Of a DNA stretch of 64,000 nucleotides, positions 44,194 to 53,002 are shown in pieces (the stretch's first letter is position 1; the number at the start of each line of letters is the position of its first letter). A program made the position numbers and the translations under genes. The notes beneath the pieces were generated by a model. The model had not been told where the DNA came from, made no database searches, and saw only the letters and a list, made by a program, of their open reading frames with translations. Source of the DNA: JAICXG01 sp036825615 (GTDB taxonomy: Bacteria > Verrucomicrobiota > Verrucomicrobiia > Chthoniobacterales > UBA10450); contig DAISXY010000003.1 in assembly GCA_036825615.1 (NCBI GenBank), positions 222,157-286,156 on the forward strand, read 5' to 3'.

Positions 44194-44463
44194 ATGGCGA
44201 AAAAGTCGTGGATCAATCGCAATGAGCGCAAGCGCAAGACGGTGCAGAAGTACGCCGCCCTGCGCGCCGAGCTCAAGGCGAAAAAGGATTACGTTGGGCT
44301 CACGCAATTGCCGCGCGACGCCAGCCCGACCCGCGTCGTTAATCGCTGCCAGGTGACCGGCCGCCGTCGCGCCTTCATTCGCCGGTTCAAGATTTCCCGC
44401 CTCGCCTTTCGCGAGCTTGCTTCCGCCGGCCTCATTCCCGGCGTGACCAAGTCGAGCTGGTAG
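44194..44463 (+). CDS. rpsN: 30S ribosomal protein S14
   Basis: The 89-residue product begins MAKKSWINRNERKRKTVQKY and ends FRELASAGLIPGVTKSSW, the S14 pattern with NRCQVTGRRRAFIRRFKISR. It is the zinc-free form, since the CxxC pairs are absent. It is located alone rather than in the large ribosomal operon, as happens with second or relocated copies of S14. The length is typical for the long form. Confidence 0.96.
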   Translation: MAKKSWINRNERKRKTVQKYAALRAELKAKKDYVGLTQLPRDASPTRVVNRCQVTGRRRAFIRRFKISRLAFRELASAGLIPGVTKSSW

Positions 44464-44505
44464 CTCGCTCGCGGCGGGTTTCGGGCGCACATCGCGTCCG
44501 CCTCC

Positions 44506-45912
44506 ATGAATTTGCCCTTCTCATTTTTCGCTTTCCCATCCGTGGCGGAAGCGGCCGCGGAAAATTGGGATTCGCCTGGCCTGGCAGCCGGGAAGCTCGT
44601 CGCGATTGGCGCGCTCGTCTTCCTTAACGCCTTTTTTGTCGCGGCCGAATTTGCCCTCGTGAAAATCCGGATGAGCCAGCTCGAAGCGCTGGCCGAGGAA
44701 GGTAATACCCGGGCCGCCAGGGCACAGAAGGTGGCGGGTGATCTCGACGCTTACCTTTCCGCCTGCCAGCTCGGGATCACCCTGGCCAGCCTCGGCCTCG
44801 GCTGGGTGGGGGAACCATTCCTCGCGAAATTATTGCAGCCGCTCTTCCATCTTCTTGGAATCACCTCCGCTGCCGTCATCACTTCGGTTTCCTTCTTTCT
44901 CGCTTTCTCGATCATCACCTTCCTCCACATCGTGCTCGGGGAGCAGGCGCCGAAGATTCTCGCGATCCGCAAACCGCTTCCCGCCACCCTCCTGGTGAGC
45001 GGGCCCCTTCGGTTTTTTTACGCTCTCTTCAAGCCCGTCATCTGGCTTCTGAACGCCTGCTCAAACTGGGTCCTGCGTCATATCTTTCGCACTGAGCCGG
45101 TGCAGGAGGGCGAGCTGGTCCACAGCGAAGAGGAGCTGCGCCTGATTCTCGACCAAAGCGAGCGCTCCGATGAAGTCTCGGAACTGGGCCGGGACATTCT
45201 CGTGAACGCGCTCGACATGCGCCGGCGGGTCGTGCGCGACATCATGACCCCGCGCGGCGAGGTGGTTTATCTCGACGTCGAGGAGAGCTTCGAGGACAAC
45301 ATCAAGAAGGCGATCGAATCGCGCCACACCCGTTTCCCGCTCTGTCGCGGCCATCTCGACAACACCATTGGCCTTATCCACATCAAGGAGCTGCTCCCGC
45401 TCATGCGCGACCCGGCACCGGACCTGATGAAGATCAAGCGCGAACTGATCCCGGTGCCGGAAATGATGTCCCTCGAGAAGCTGCTCAATCTCTTTCTCGT
45501 CAGGCACGCCCATCTCGCGATGGTCGTCGACGAATACGGCGGCACGGTCGGGATGGTGACAATGGAGAACATCCTCGAGGAATTGGTCGGCGATATCCAG
45601 GACGAGTTCGACATGGAAAAAGCGGAGTTTCGCCGCATCAATGAAGACGAGTTCGTCGTCGCGGGCGGGCTCGGGCTCTACGAACTCCGCGACCTGGCCG
45701 AGATCGAGCTGGAGAACGCCGACGTGAGCACGATCGGTGGCTACGTCACGCAGTTGTTAGGCCATTTACCGAAGCAGGGCGAGCAGGTGCCGATCGAGGG
45801 TTACTGCGTCACGGTCACCCAGACCGACGGCCGCCGGGTGGACCAGCTCCATTTCAAACGAATCGACCGCGACGGCGATCGCCCGGCCGCGGAAACGTCC
45901 GCCGCGGCCTGA
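44506..45912 (+). CDS. CNNM/CorC-type transporter with CBS domains
   Basis: This 468-residue membrane protein has an N-terminal CNNM domain (GALVFLNAFFVAAEFALVKI, with further helices to about residue 185), a CBS pair (RDIMTPRGEVVYLDV; FPLCRGHLDNTIGLIHIKEL; VDEYGGTVGMVTMENILEEL) and a CorC_HlyC C-terminal domain (about 375-455). The family acts in Mg2+ or Co2+ efflux or as a regulator of it. It follows rpsN by 42 bases; the two could be co-transcribed. Confidence 0.92.
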   Translation: MNLPFSFFAFPSVAEAAAENWDSPGLAAGKLVAIGALVFLNAFFVAAEFALVKIRMSQLEALAEEGNTRAARAQKVAGDLDAYLSACQLGITLASLGLGWVGEPFLAKLLQPLFHLLGITSAAVITSVSFFLAFSIITFLHIVLGEQAPKILAIRKPLPATLLVSGPLRFFYALFKPVIWLLNACSNWVLRHIFRTEPVQEGELVHSEEELRLILDQSERSDEVSELGRDILVNALDMRRRVVRDIMTPRGEVVYLDVEESFEDNIKKAIESRHTRFPLCRGHLDNTIGLIHIKELLPLMRDPAPDLMKIKRELIPVPEMMSLEKLLNLFLVRHAHLAMVVDEYGGTVGMVTMENILEELVGDIQDEFDMEKAEFRRINEDEFVVAGGLGLYELRDLAEIELENADVSTIGGYVTQLLGHLPKQGEQVPIEGYCVTVTQTDGRRVDQLHFKRIDRDGDRPAAETSAAA

Positions 45913-46061
45913 GCGCCGTAGGAGAAGGTACTGCTTCTCGCTTGGGGAAAGGGTAGGGCGAAATCCTCGCTCGAATCTTTTCCAGTCGAGTGCGCAGTGA
46001 GGGAACAAGCAGGACTTTTGCCGAGGCGACCCCTTACTTCCGATTCATCGCTTGCCGGCTA

Positions 46062-46874
46062 CTAGAACTTGCCGAAATCGGCCACCACATTGATCGAGCC
46101 CGCGGTTGGTTTTGCGTTGTAGTAAGCGGGCGTGAAGTTGGAATGACGCACCCCTTCATCGAGCAATGATCCAAGGCCGCTGGCTCTCGGATTTTCCGAA
46201 ATCCCCGAGGTCCTGGTCACTTTCCCCTGCGGATCCACCTCCACGACCACTTCCGCACGGCCAGCGACCAGAATTCCCTTGGTCAGATTGCTGATCTCCT
46301 TCTCGAGCGCGTGGCGCAAGCCACCGATCAATTGCGGTTGAATGTAGTTCACCAGCTTGCTCACACGTTCCCGTTCGTGAGTCGCGAGTGAGACAACGAT
46401 CACTTCCTGGTTGTTCTCATGCAGAAAAAGGACCGTGCCGCCGAGATAAACCCGCACCGGTTTGCCGTTCACCGTCGCGGGGGCAAAGCGTCCCCAGTCG
46501 AGCGCGGTCCGCACCGCTTCCTTGAACGGCTCGCTTTTGGCGACGAGGGCATGGACTGTTTCCACCGCGCCGGTCTCGGTCAGGTCGCAATAGAACTGCA
46601 CCGCGGCATCCTCTTTCGACACTTCAGGATCTTTCGGGAAATGAAGGTAGGCGGCGATGGAATCGGGCATTTTCTGGTCGACCACGGCGGGCGTGATCGG
46701 TCCCGTGATCGGAGGCCTGACCGGTACTTGTTGCATGGTTTGGCCGGGTTTTGGCGAGGAAGTGGGAGAAGCTGCCGGGGCGGGTTTGGCAGGCTTGCGT
46801 TCGCAAGCGGAGGTGAGCGTGAGCAGGCAGCAGCCGCCGATCAGGGCCAGTCGGCGGGCGGAGAGATTTTCCAT
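46062..46874 (-). CDS. Lipoprotein with TonB-like C-terminal domain
   Basis: The 270-residue product starts MENLSARRLALIGGCCLLTL with a lipobox (LTSAC, lipid Cys at about residue 24), then a Pro/Ser-rich linker (to about 65). A C-terminal domain with repeats follows: RFAPATVNGKPVRVYLGGTV, then AEVVVEVDPQGKVTRTSGIS and NFTPAYYNAKPTAGSINV. These are typical of TonB C-terminal/energy-transducer-like folds present twice. An exbB or exbD gene is not seen. An ATG at 46877 is equally possible. Its role may be as a structural lipoprotein. Confidence 0.75.
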   Translation of the reverse strand: MENLSARRLALIGGCCLLTLTSACERKPAKPAPAASPTSSPKPGQTMQQVPVRPPITGPITPAVVDQKMPDSIAAYLHFPKDPEVSKEDAAVQFYCDLTETGAVETVHALVAKSEPFKEAVRTALDWGRFAPATVNGKPVRVYLGGTVLFLHENNQEVIVVSLATHERERVSKLVNYIQPQLIGGLRHALEKEISNLTKGILVAGRAEVVVEVDPQGKVTRTSGISENPRASGLGSLLDEGVRHSNFTPAYYNAKPTAGSINVVADFGKF

Positions 46875-46991
46875 CATCGAAAGGCTGGACGTAACCTCAG
46901 GCACCCAGTTTGTGCAAGTGAGCGCATCGGTGCCCCGTTTGACAAAAAAAGCACTACCCAAGCGCGCCAACCGGCCCGACACTTCTCTTCT

Positions 46992-47615
46992 ATGGCATAC
47001 GAACTACCGAAATTACCCTACCCCAATGATGCGCTGGAACCGCATATCGATGCGAAGACGATGGAGATTCACCACGATAAACATCACGCCGCGTATGTCT
47101 CCAACGTAAACAAGGCGATCGAAGGCCAGGCCGGCCTCGGCGGCAAATCGATCGAAGATCTCATCAGCAACCTTAACGCCGTCCCGGAGACAATCCGCAC
47201 CGCGGTGCGCAACAACGGCGGCGGCCATGCCAATCATTCTTTCTTCTGGCAAATCATGGGCCCCAACGGCGGCGGCGCGCCGAAAGGCAAACTGGCCGAC
47301 GACATTAAGTCCAGCTTTGGCAGCTTCGATGCCTTCAAGGAAAAATTCGCCGCCGCCGGCGCGGGCCGTTTCGGCAGCGGCTGGGCCTGGCTGGTGAAAA
47401 AACCGGGCGGCGGCTTGGAAATCTGCTCGACCGCCAACCAGGACAGCCCGCTCATGGGCAAGGCGATCGCCGGTTGCGAAGGCACTCCAGTCCTCGGCGT
47501 CGATGTCTGGGAGCACGCCTATTACTTGAAATACCAGAACCGCCGGCCCGAGTATCTCAGCGCTTGGTGGAACACGATCAATTGGGACGAAGTCGCCCGC
47601 CGCTACGAAAAGTAG
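46992..47615 (+). CDS. Superoxide dismutase, Fe/Mn type
   Basis: The enzyme converts superoxide to H2O2 and O2 in the cytoplasm. The 207 residues start MAYELPKLPYPNDALEPHID. The four metal ligands are visible: His in IHHDKHHAAYV, His in GGGHANHSFFW, Asp and His in GVDVWEHAYYLKY. Gly/Gln second-sphere residues that separate Fe from Mn enzymes are not conclusive (the region reads GPNGGGAPKG and STANQDSPL). It is a single gene with a good terminator after it. It has no signal peptide. Confidence 0.96.
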   Translation: MAYELPKLPYPNDALEPHIDAKTMEIHHDKHHAAYVSNVNKAIEGQAGLGGKSIEDLISNLNAVPETIRTAVRNNGGGHANHSFFWQIMGPNGGGAPKGKLADDIKSSFGSFDAFKEKFAAAGAGRFGSGWAWLVKKPGGGLEICSTANQDSPLMGKAIAGCEGTPVLGVDVWEHAYYLKYQNRRPEYLSAWWNTINWDEVARRYEK

Positions 47616-47641
47616 CCCGAAGGCGGAGCGAAGCGATTTCT

Positions 47642-47680
47642 GGGCGCGCCGGGTCGGTAATCACGGCGCGCCCTTTTTTT
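47642..47680 (+). terminator. Rho-independent terminator after the superoxide dismutase gene
   Basis: GGGCGCGCCG (47642-47651) pairs with CGGCGCGCCC (47664-47673) over a 12-base loop and is followed by seven T's (47674-47680). It starts 27 bases after the stop codon and is one of the clearest terminators in the window. Confidence 0.92.
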
Positions 47681-47723
47681 CTTGCGCGCGCCCTCCGGCC
47701 CATGTCGGTATCTTGGATGCGAG

Positions 47724-48095
47724 ATGAGAAATTTTCTCGGCGCGCTTCTGCTCTTTGCGATTTGCGTTTCCCTGCCGGCTCCGGCGCGGGCCCAGGCTGC
47801 CTTTGGCGGGGTCGATCTTCTTTACCCGGAGCTGGCCCATCCCGAAGAGGACGCGCGGGCCGCGATCAAAAAGGGCGACCTGCGCTTTGTCGCGATCGAT
47901 CGCTACGGCAAAGACACCCCGGGCGTGAACCGATATCCGCAATTCAAACGCCGCTACGGCACCCGCTTCGTGAAACAACCCTTCCGCATCATCGCCACTC
48001 CTTCGCAGAATTTCAGCTTCCGCATTCGCGCCCGCGCTTACGCCGAGACCTACAACGCCATCCTCCTGCGCCACCTCCTCACCCGCACGCGCTAA
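47724..48095 (+). CDS. Secreted protein of unknown function (123 residues)
   Basis: The start at ATG 47724 gives a signal peptide (MRNFLGALLLFAICVSLPAP, cleavage after ARA-Q). The mature part is basic and has alternating short motifs (EEDARAAIKKGDLRFVAIDR, YGTRFVKQPFRIIATPSQ). It lies 43 bases after the superoxide dismutase terminator, so it likely has its own promoter. No family was recognised. Confidence 0.7.
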   Translation: MRNFLGALLLFAICVSLPAPARAQAAFGGVDLLYPELAHPEEDARAAIKKGDLRFVAIDRYGKDTPGVNRYPQFKRRYGTRFVKQPFRIIATPSQNFSFRIRARAYAETYNAILLRHLLTRTR

Positions 48096-48516
48096 CTCAG
48101 CTTTTGAGCCGCCCCTTTCCTGAAACCATTGGAGCCGGCCCCGCCCTCGGGCCGCGCTTCACGAGTTCGCTAATTCGCCAGCGAGTTAGACAACCGGGCG
48201 CATGACCTTGACACGTTCTGGTGCGACTTGCCCAAATCGCTGGCGAGTTGCGCAACTTTTATGTCGCCTTATCCAAGGAAACGGCTCGCGCAGCCAGGTT
48301 TGCCGTGGCCTTGGCTGAGACAAGCGAAAACTTGTCCGAGATTTCCCGCGACTTGGCCAACTCGCCTACGACCTGGCCAATTCGTGCGGAGCTTTCCAAC
48401 TACCGCGCCTTTAAATGGAGCGGATCGAGCCGGGCAAGGACGCGTTGGTTTCGGGCCGTCGCCATTAAGCCGATCGGGCAAGGTCCGTGGCGCAAGTTTT
48501 CTACTTTCATGGCTTG
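48096..48516. other. Non-coding or decayed region with repeated GCxxGGCxAACTCGCC-like units
   Basis: From 48160 to 48410 the sequence repeats degenerate units containing words such as CTTGGCCAACTCG and CTGGCCAATTCG. A GTG-initiated frame (48221-48616) reads MRLAQIAGELRNFYVALSKE, an amphipathic helix that loses its pattern after about 50 residues and overlaps the next gene. I regard it as a degenerate minisatellite or decayed coiled-coil gene, not a real gene. Confidence 0.35.
48129..48155. repeat. GGCCCGGGGGCGGGCC-type palindromic repeat, copy 2 (inverted)
   Basis: TTGGAGCCGGCCCCGCCCTC followed by GGGCCGC is the reverse complement type of the unit at 14117-14143, with small changes. It lies shortly downstream of the secreted-protein gene that ends at 48095. 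Confidence 0.55.
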
Positions 48517-49644
48517 TCATTTCGTCAGCGATTGTTGGCCCCCGTTGCCGCACAGCCTGGCCGATTTCACTGAGGTTCTGAGTTTCTGCAAGTCCATCGC
48601 AAGCGCATCAATTTGATCTTGATGGCGCTCGACCGCTGATCCTACTTTCTCCACCCTTTGGTGTTCTTTGAGAAACTCATTGAGCAGCATCGCGTTCACC
48701 GCTTCGTAGCGCACGGTGAAAGGCTTGCCTTCGTCATCAGTGACGATCAAGTCAGGATTCACCTTCGCAACTTCTTCTGCAATTAACCCAAACTGCGGCG
48801 TGGCTTTCGGATCCAGTTCCTTCTTGTAGCGGAAAGTAACAGGCTTCAGCCCATATATAACTTCACTCGTCTGAGCCATCGGTTTGATCGCTTCCTTGAA
48901 GCGCGCGGAAGAAGCGCTCACCCCCAGTTGGCCATCGGGAGTGATGCCGACGGCCACGGCTGTGCCTTGTGTAAGTGGTGTCTCCCTAATCCCGGCAACA
49001 TAAGTCCCGGCAATGTCTGAGAAAAACGAATCTCCAATCCGCATCGTGCCGCGATCATTTGTGAACCCAACGCTGCCGATCAGAATGTTGTGATCGTCGG
49101 CCAGGCCGTGGGCCTCAAACCCGATGACGATATTATCGTTGGCGTCGAACAGGTCGTTCTGCGCGTCGGCGCCGAGCACGACATTACGGCTGCTGCCGAA
49201 AGTGCCACTGAGTGAGTCTCCTCCTACCGCCACATTCGAAGTTCCGGTGAAGTTGAGATAACCGGCTTCCCAGCCGACCGCGGTGTTGTCATTGCCCATA
49301 TTCGACAGCATGCTGGCGATACCAATCGCGGTGTTATCAGACGCGGTGTTGCCCTGCGAGTAAGGTGCCATCGAGACATTGTGGCTGCCCGTGACATTGT
49401 TGCTTTGGGTATGCCAGCCGACCGCGGTATTTTCCTGGCCCGTGGTGTCATTTTGAAGTGCATTAAAACCCACTGCCGTGTTCGCGCTGCCGCTGGGTTG
49501 CAAAAGTGCATCATCTCCCAGAACGGTGTTTCCATTCGTTAAGCAGCCTTCCTGGCAAGTCGCGCGCGCTTGCGGCGCGAGCACGAAGATTGCGCAAGTG
49601 AAAAGCGCAAACGGCGGATGAATCCTATTCGTTAGTGTTGTCAT
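48517..49644 (-). CDS. Surface protein with S74 (endosialidase chaperone) C-terminal domain, copy A
   Basis: The 375-residue exported protein (signal MTTLTNRIHPPFALFTCAIF) has two parts. The first (about residues 40-225) is a series of units like NTAVGWHTQSNNVTGSHNVS, as in YadA-type head repeats. The second (about 255-375) is a peptidase_S74-type chaperone with SSARFKEAIKPMAQTSEVIY, GLKPVTFRYKKELDPKATPQ and FGLIAEEVAKVNPDLIV. S74 domains promote trimerisation and then cleave in phage tail spikes. Its nearest paralogue lies 25 bases upstream on the same strand, so they are probably co-transcribed, copy B first. Confidence 0.82.
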   Translation of the reverse strand: MTTLTNRIHPPFALFTCAIFVLAPQARATCQEGCLTNGNTVLGDDALLQPSGSANTAVGFNALQNDTTGQENTAVGWHTQSNNVTGSHNVSMAPYSQGNTASDNTAIGIASMLSNMGNDNTAVGWEAGYLNFTGTSNVAVGGDSLSGTFGSSRNVVLGADAQNDLFDANDNIVIGFEAHGLADDHNILIGSVGFTNDRGTMRIGDSFFSDIAGTYVAGIRETPLTQGTAVAVGITPDGQLGVSASSARFKEAIKPMAQTSEVIYGLKPVTFRYKKELDPKATPQFGLIAEEVAKVNPDLIVTDDEGKPFTVRYEAVNAMLLNEFLKEHQRVEKVGSAVERHQDQIDALAMDLQKLRTSVKSARLCGNGGQQSLTK

Positions 49645-49668
49645 CGGCTTAGTCTCCCGTTGTGATCA

Positions 49669-50814
49669 TTACTGGCCGACGGTTTGCCGCGCAGGCTTAC
49701 TTACTTCAAGCTCCGCGCTCATCTCCTGAAGTCCGGAGGTGAGAGTTTCAATTTGCTTCTCTTGTCGAGCGACAGTGGCCTGTAACTCCTGAACTTTTTG
49801 ATGCTCCTTGAGAAACTCGTTCAGTAGCATTGTGTTCACTTCGTCGTAGCGAACAGTAAAGGGCTTGTCGCTTTTGTCGGAAACGACGAGGTCCGGATTT
49901 ACCTTCGCTACTTCCTCCGCCACGAGTCCGAACTGCGGCGCTCCTTTCGGGTCAAGCTCTTTCTTGTAGCGAAAGGTGACCGGCTTAAGATCGAGAATCG
50001 CTTTGCTCGCCTCGGCCATTGGTTTGATCGCTTCCTTGAACCGCGCCGAGGAAGCTCGCACCCCCAGTTGCCCATCGGGCGTGATCCCAACGGCTACGGC
50101 CGTGCCCTTGACCAGCGGGGCGTCTTTGATCCCGGCGATGTAAGTCTTGGTGTGTGTGCCCTCCGTTCCGATCCGAATCGTATCCGACTCGTCACTCACT
50201 CCGGGGTTGCCGATGGCAATGTTATTATCCCCAGTAATGGCTTCTCCGGCCTGAAAGCCGATCGCGATGTTATAGCTCCCGTTTTCGTTTTTGGAAAGCG
50301 CCTCCTGACCGACCGCGACATTGTCGATTCCCCTGAGATTTGCATAAAGCGCCGAACGACCGACCGCCACATTCGAGTAACCTGTTGTGTTAAGGGAGAG
50401 AGCTTCAGAACCGACGGCGGTGTTCAAGCCGCCGCTCGTTGCGACGAGGGTCCGATAACCAAGTGCGGTATTAGCTCCTGAATTACCACTTTGCATCGCG
50501 TAGGCGCCCATCGCGACATTGCTAAAGCCAGTGGTGTTGTTAGCCAGCGCGTTCCAACCGACGGCGGTGTTTTCCCAGCCCGTGGTGTTAGCGGAGAGCG
50601 CCTCAAAGCCAACGCCAGTGTTATGATAGCCAGTCGTGAGCTTGACGAGCGCGTCTTCACCCAAGGCGGTGTTTTCGTTCGCAAGGCAGTCTTCCTGACA
50701 CGTCGCTCGCGCTGGGGGCGAAAAGGCAAAACAAGCGATTGCAATTTGTAGCAAAGCGAGCCGCAATCGCGTGCGATTGATCGAATGAATTAGCCGGAGA
50801 GCGTTTCGTTTCAT
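49669..50814 (-). CDS. Surface protein with S74 C-terminal domain, copy B
   Basis: The 381-residue paralogue of the preceding protein starts at ATG 50814 with a signal (MKRNALRLIHSINRTRLRLA). Head-type repeats (TTGYHNTGVGFEALSANTTG and similar) span about residues 50-220, and the S74 region (SSARFKEAIKPMAEASKAIL, FGLVAEEVAKVNPDLVV) spans about 250-370. After it comes a coiled-coil tail (KVQELQATVARQEKQIETLT). The similarity between the two C-terminal halves is very high, so they arose by a recent tandem duplication. The frame is open upstream to 51120 but that part contains a dispersed repeat, so the later start is preferred. Confidence 0.82.
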   Translation of the reverse strand: MKRNALRLIHSINRTRLRLALLQIAIACFAFSPPARATCQEDCLANENTALGEDALVKLTTGYHNTGVGFEALSANTTGWENTAVGWNALANNTTGFSNVAMGAYAMQSGNSGANTALGYRTLVATSGGLNTAVGSEALSLNTTGYSNVAVGRSALYANLRGIDNVAVGQEALSKNENGSYNIAIGFQAGEAITGDNNIAIGNPGVSDESDTIRIGTEGTHTKTYIAGIKDAPLVKGTAVAVGITPDGQLGVRASSARFKEAIKPMAEASKAILDLKPVTFRYKKELDPKGAPQFGLVAEEVAKVNPDLVVSDKSDKPFTVRYDEVNTMLLNEFLKEHQKVQELQATVARQEKQIETLTSGLQEMSAELEVSKPARQTVGQ

Positions 50815-50905
50815 AAGCGCCGAGCGTTGCAAAAGGTAGTCCTTTTGTCGAGCACATTGCCTGATACGGCTCGAATCCGCACGGAGATAGACAGATGGCT
50901 CCAAT

Positions 50906-50933
50906 GTTGTAGCCGGGGGCGCCGACCCCGGCC
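50906..50933. repeat. Dispersed GTAGCCGGGG-type repeat, copy 4
   Basis: GTTGTAGCCGGGGGCGCCGA followed by CCCCGGCC lies upstream of S74 copy B. It is nearly identical, in reverse complement, to the repeat inside kdsB (9385-9412). Confidence 0.7.
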
Positions 50934-51196
50934 GGAAGTCGGGCGTCCTGCCGGATCTGCCCGACGGCGCTTCCAGCCCGTCGCTTGGTCGCGTAAGCAG
51001 GACGCTCGCGCTGCCCTGCTCTGACGAGAGCGAGTAAGCGCCGCCAAGCGCAAAATTCGTCCAGCATTTCGCAAGAAATGAGAAGCAAGCGCACCACGTC
51101 TTGTGCAAACTGGTCGACAAATAAAAGCCGGAAATGCTATTCTTTGCCCGCGGTTCAACTCCCGCGGGTTCGCCAGCCCAAGAAAGTCATAAGTCT

Positions 51197-52813
51197 ATGA
51201 AAACGATCACAAACTCCCGGAAATTGGCTCGCCTCCACCCGCTCTGTCTCACGATCGCTACTGCTGCCATAATAACTATTGGCATTTTACCCGTGACTGG
51301 ACGCGCGGCCAGCGGCACCTGGCTTTTGAACCCGATTAACGGGGATTGGAACACGGGTAGTAACTGGTCTTCCGGCACTCCCCCCAATGGGCCGTTTGAT
51401 ACGGCTACGTTCGGAGTGTCAAATCAAACAGAGGTATCGTTATCGGCATCGGTTGGTATTTTCGAAGTTGCGTTCAGCAACGGTGCAAATAACTATAGCA
51501 TCAAGTGCTCTCCGGGAATCTTTCTTAGTTTAGGTTCAGGCGTCAGGAACGAGTCTGGAACCTTGCAATCCTTTGTGGCGACAGTCGATAATGCTGGCAA
51601 TCACGGGCTCTTCGCTATCAATGAAAGCTCGAGCCTGGGCGAACTGACAGCCTTTACTAATGAAGGTGCGATTGTAAGTGGTGCCGCCGGGGGCGATCTT
51701 CAGTTTATCGATTCGCCGCATGCCGGGAGTGCGACTTTGGTCAACGAAGGTGGCGCGGTTGGCGGAGCAAGTGGTGGGACGATTGAGTTTTTCAACTCCG
51801 CGAGTGCAGACAACGCCACGATCACGAACCAAGCCGGAGAGGTCGCGGGTGCGCTCGGCGGGATGACGCAGTTCTGGTTCGTCTCGCGCGCTGCTACCTC
51901 GACCATCACCTCCGAGGGAGGCTCAGTTACTGACGCGGCTGGTGGAGTTACCCTGTTTCGGGATAACTCCAGTGCGGGCAACGCCACCCTGATTGCCAAC
52001 GGGGGGAGTAACGGCGGCGGAGGCGGCTCGATTCAATTCCAAGGAAAGGCTGGCGGCGCCACCGCCCGGATCGAAGTCTTTGGCAATGGCAATCTCGACC
52101 TGACTCTGCACAATCCGGGGATTATCACGATTGGCTCACTCGAAGGTGACGGGCAGGTTTTGCTCGGCAGTCATAGTCTGAGCATTGGTGCGAACAATCT
52201 GAGCACGGTATTTTCCGGAGTCATTCAGGACAATGGCGGACTCACCAAGACCGGCAGCGGGACACTGACGCTGAGCGGAGCTAATGTTTACACCGGCGGA
52301 ACGAGTGTAACTTCCGGAGCTTTGAAGGTGGCAAACAGAACTGGCTCGGCCACCGGGACAGGGACCGTGAGCGTGAATGCCGGGACCCTGGGCGGGCGAG
52401 GGATCATCGCGGGACCGACCACCATCGGCACCGGGAGCGGAGCAGGGGCATTCCTGGAGCCGAGCGTGGGAGCGCGGCAGCCGGCGACGACGACGATCCA
52501 AAGCCTGCTCACCTTCAAAGCCGACGGGAGTTACACCTATAAGCTTAACACAAAGAAAGCCAGAGCCGACGAGGTGGTGGCGAACGGAATCACAATCGAG
52601 AGCGGAGCGCAGTTTAACTTCAGCGCGATCGGGAACAAGCGGCTCCCGCTCGGGAGCGTCTTTGTTGCGCTCAGCAACACGAGCGCGAGTCCGATCAGCG
52701 GCACCTTTGCCAACCTGGCCGATGGTTCCACCCTGACCGCCGGGAAGAACAAGTATCAGGCCAGTTACGCCGGCGGCGATGGGAATGATCTCACCCTCAC
52801 GGTCGTCCCGTGA
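51197..52813 (+). CDS. Secreted PATR/autotransporter-passenger-like protein
   Basis: This 538-residue protein starts with an export signal (MKTITNSRKLARLHPLCLTI...GRAAS). The body is Gly/Ala/Ser/Thr/Asn-rich beta-helix type sequence with GDWNTGSNWSSGTPPNGPFD near the N terminus and a PATR motif, LTKTGSGTLTLSGANVYTGG, followed by TSVTSGALKVAN, at about residues 353-385. The C-terminal 130 residues are a conserved region seen in similar Verrucomicrobia proteins (FKADGSYTYKLNTKKARADE). No outer-membrane beta-barrel domain is present, so secretion and anchoring must occur in another way. Confidence 0.8.
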   Translation: MKTITNSRKLARLHPLCLTIATAAIITIGILPVTGRAASGTWLLNPINGDWNTGSNWSSGTPPNGPFDTATFGVSNQTEVSLSASVGIFEVAFSNGANNYSIKCSPGIFLSLGSGVRNESGTLQSFVATVDNAGNHGLFAINESSSLGELTAFTNEGAIVSGAAGGDLQFIDSPHAGSATLVNEGGAVGGASGGTIEFFNSASADNATITNQAGEVAGALGGMTQFWFVSRAATSTITSEGGSVTDAAGGVTLFRDNSSAGNATLIANGGSNGGGGGSIQFQGKAGGATARIEVFGNGNLDLTLHNPGIITIGSLEGDGQVLLGSHSLSIGANNLSTVFSGVIQDNGGLTKTGSGTLTLSGANVYTGGTSVTSGALKVANRTGSATGTGTVSVNAGTLGGRGIIAGPTTIGTGSGAGAFLEPSVGARQPATTTIQSLLTFKADGSYTYKLNTKKARADEVVANGITIESGAQFNFSAIGNKRLPLGSVFVALSNTSASPISGTFANLADGSTLTAGKNKYQASYAGGDGNDLTLTVVP

Positions 52814-52911
52814 AGCTCGGTGATGGCCCGTCCAGCCTGCGCTGTGGGTGACTTCGTTGCAGGGGTAGGCGTTAGCACAGGGTTGATTGTGTATCTTCGC
52901 ATAGAAAGTGG

Positions 52912-52939
52912 GCGGCCCGGGGGCGGGCCGGCCCCAAAG
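52912..52939. repeat. GGCCCGGGGGCGGGCC-type palindromic repeat, copy 3, with degenerate neighbours
   Basis: GCGGCCCGGGGGCGGGCCGG then CCCCAAAG is followed by two degenerate units (about 52944-52967 and 52976-52995). The cluster fills the gap between two convergent genes and may act as a terminator. Confidence 0.6.
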
Positions 52940-53002
52940 TATGACTCGGCCCGGGGACGGGTGGCCCCAAAAGAGGGCGGCTCTCGGGCGGGTTTCCGCT
53001 AT

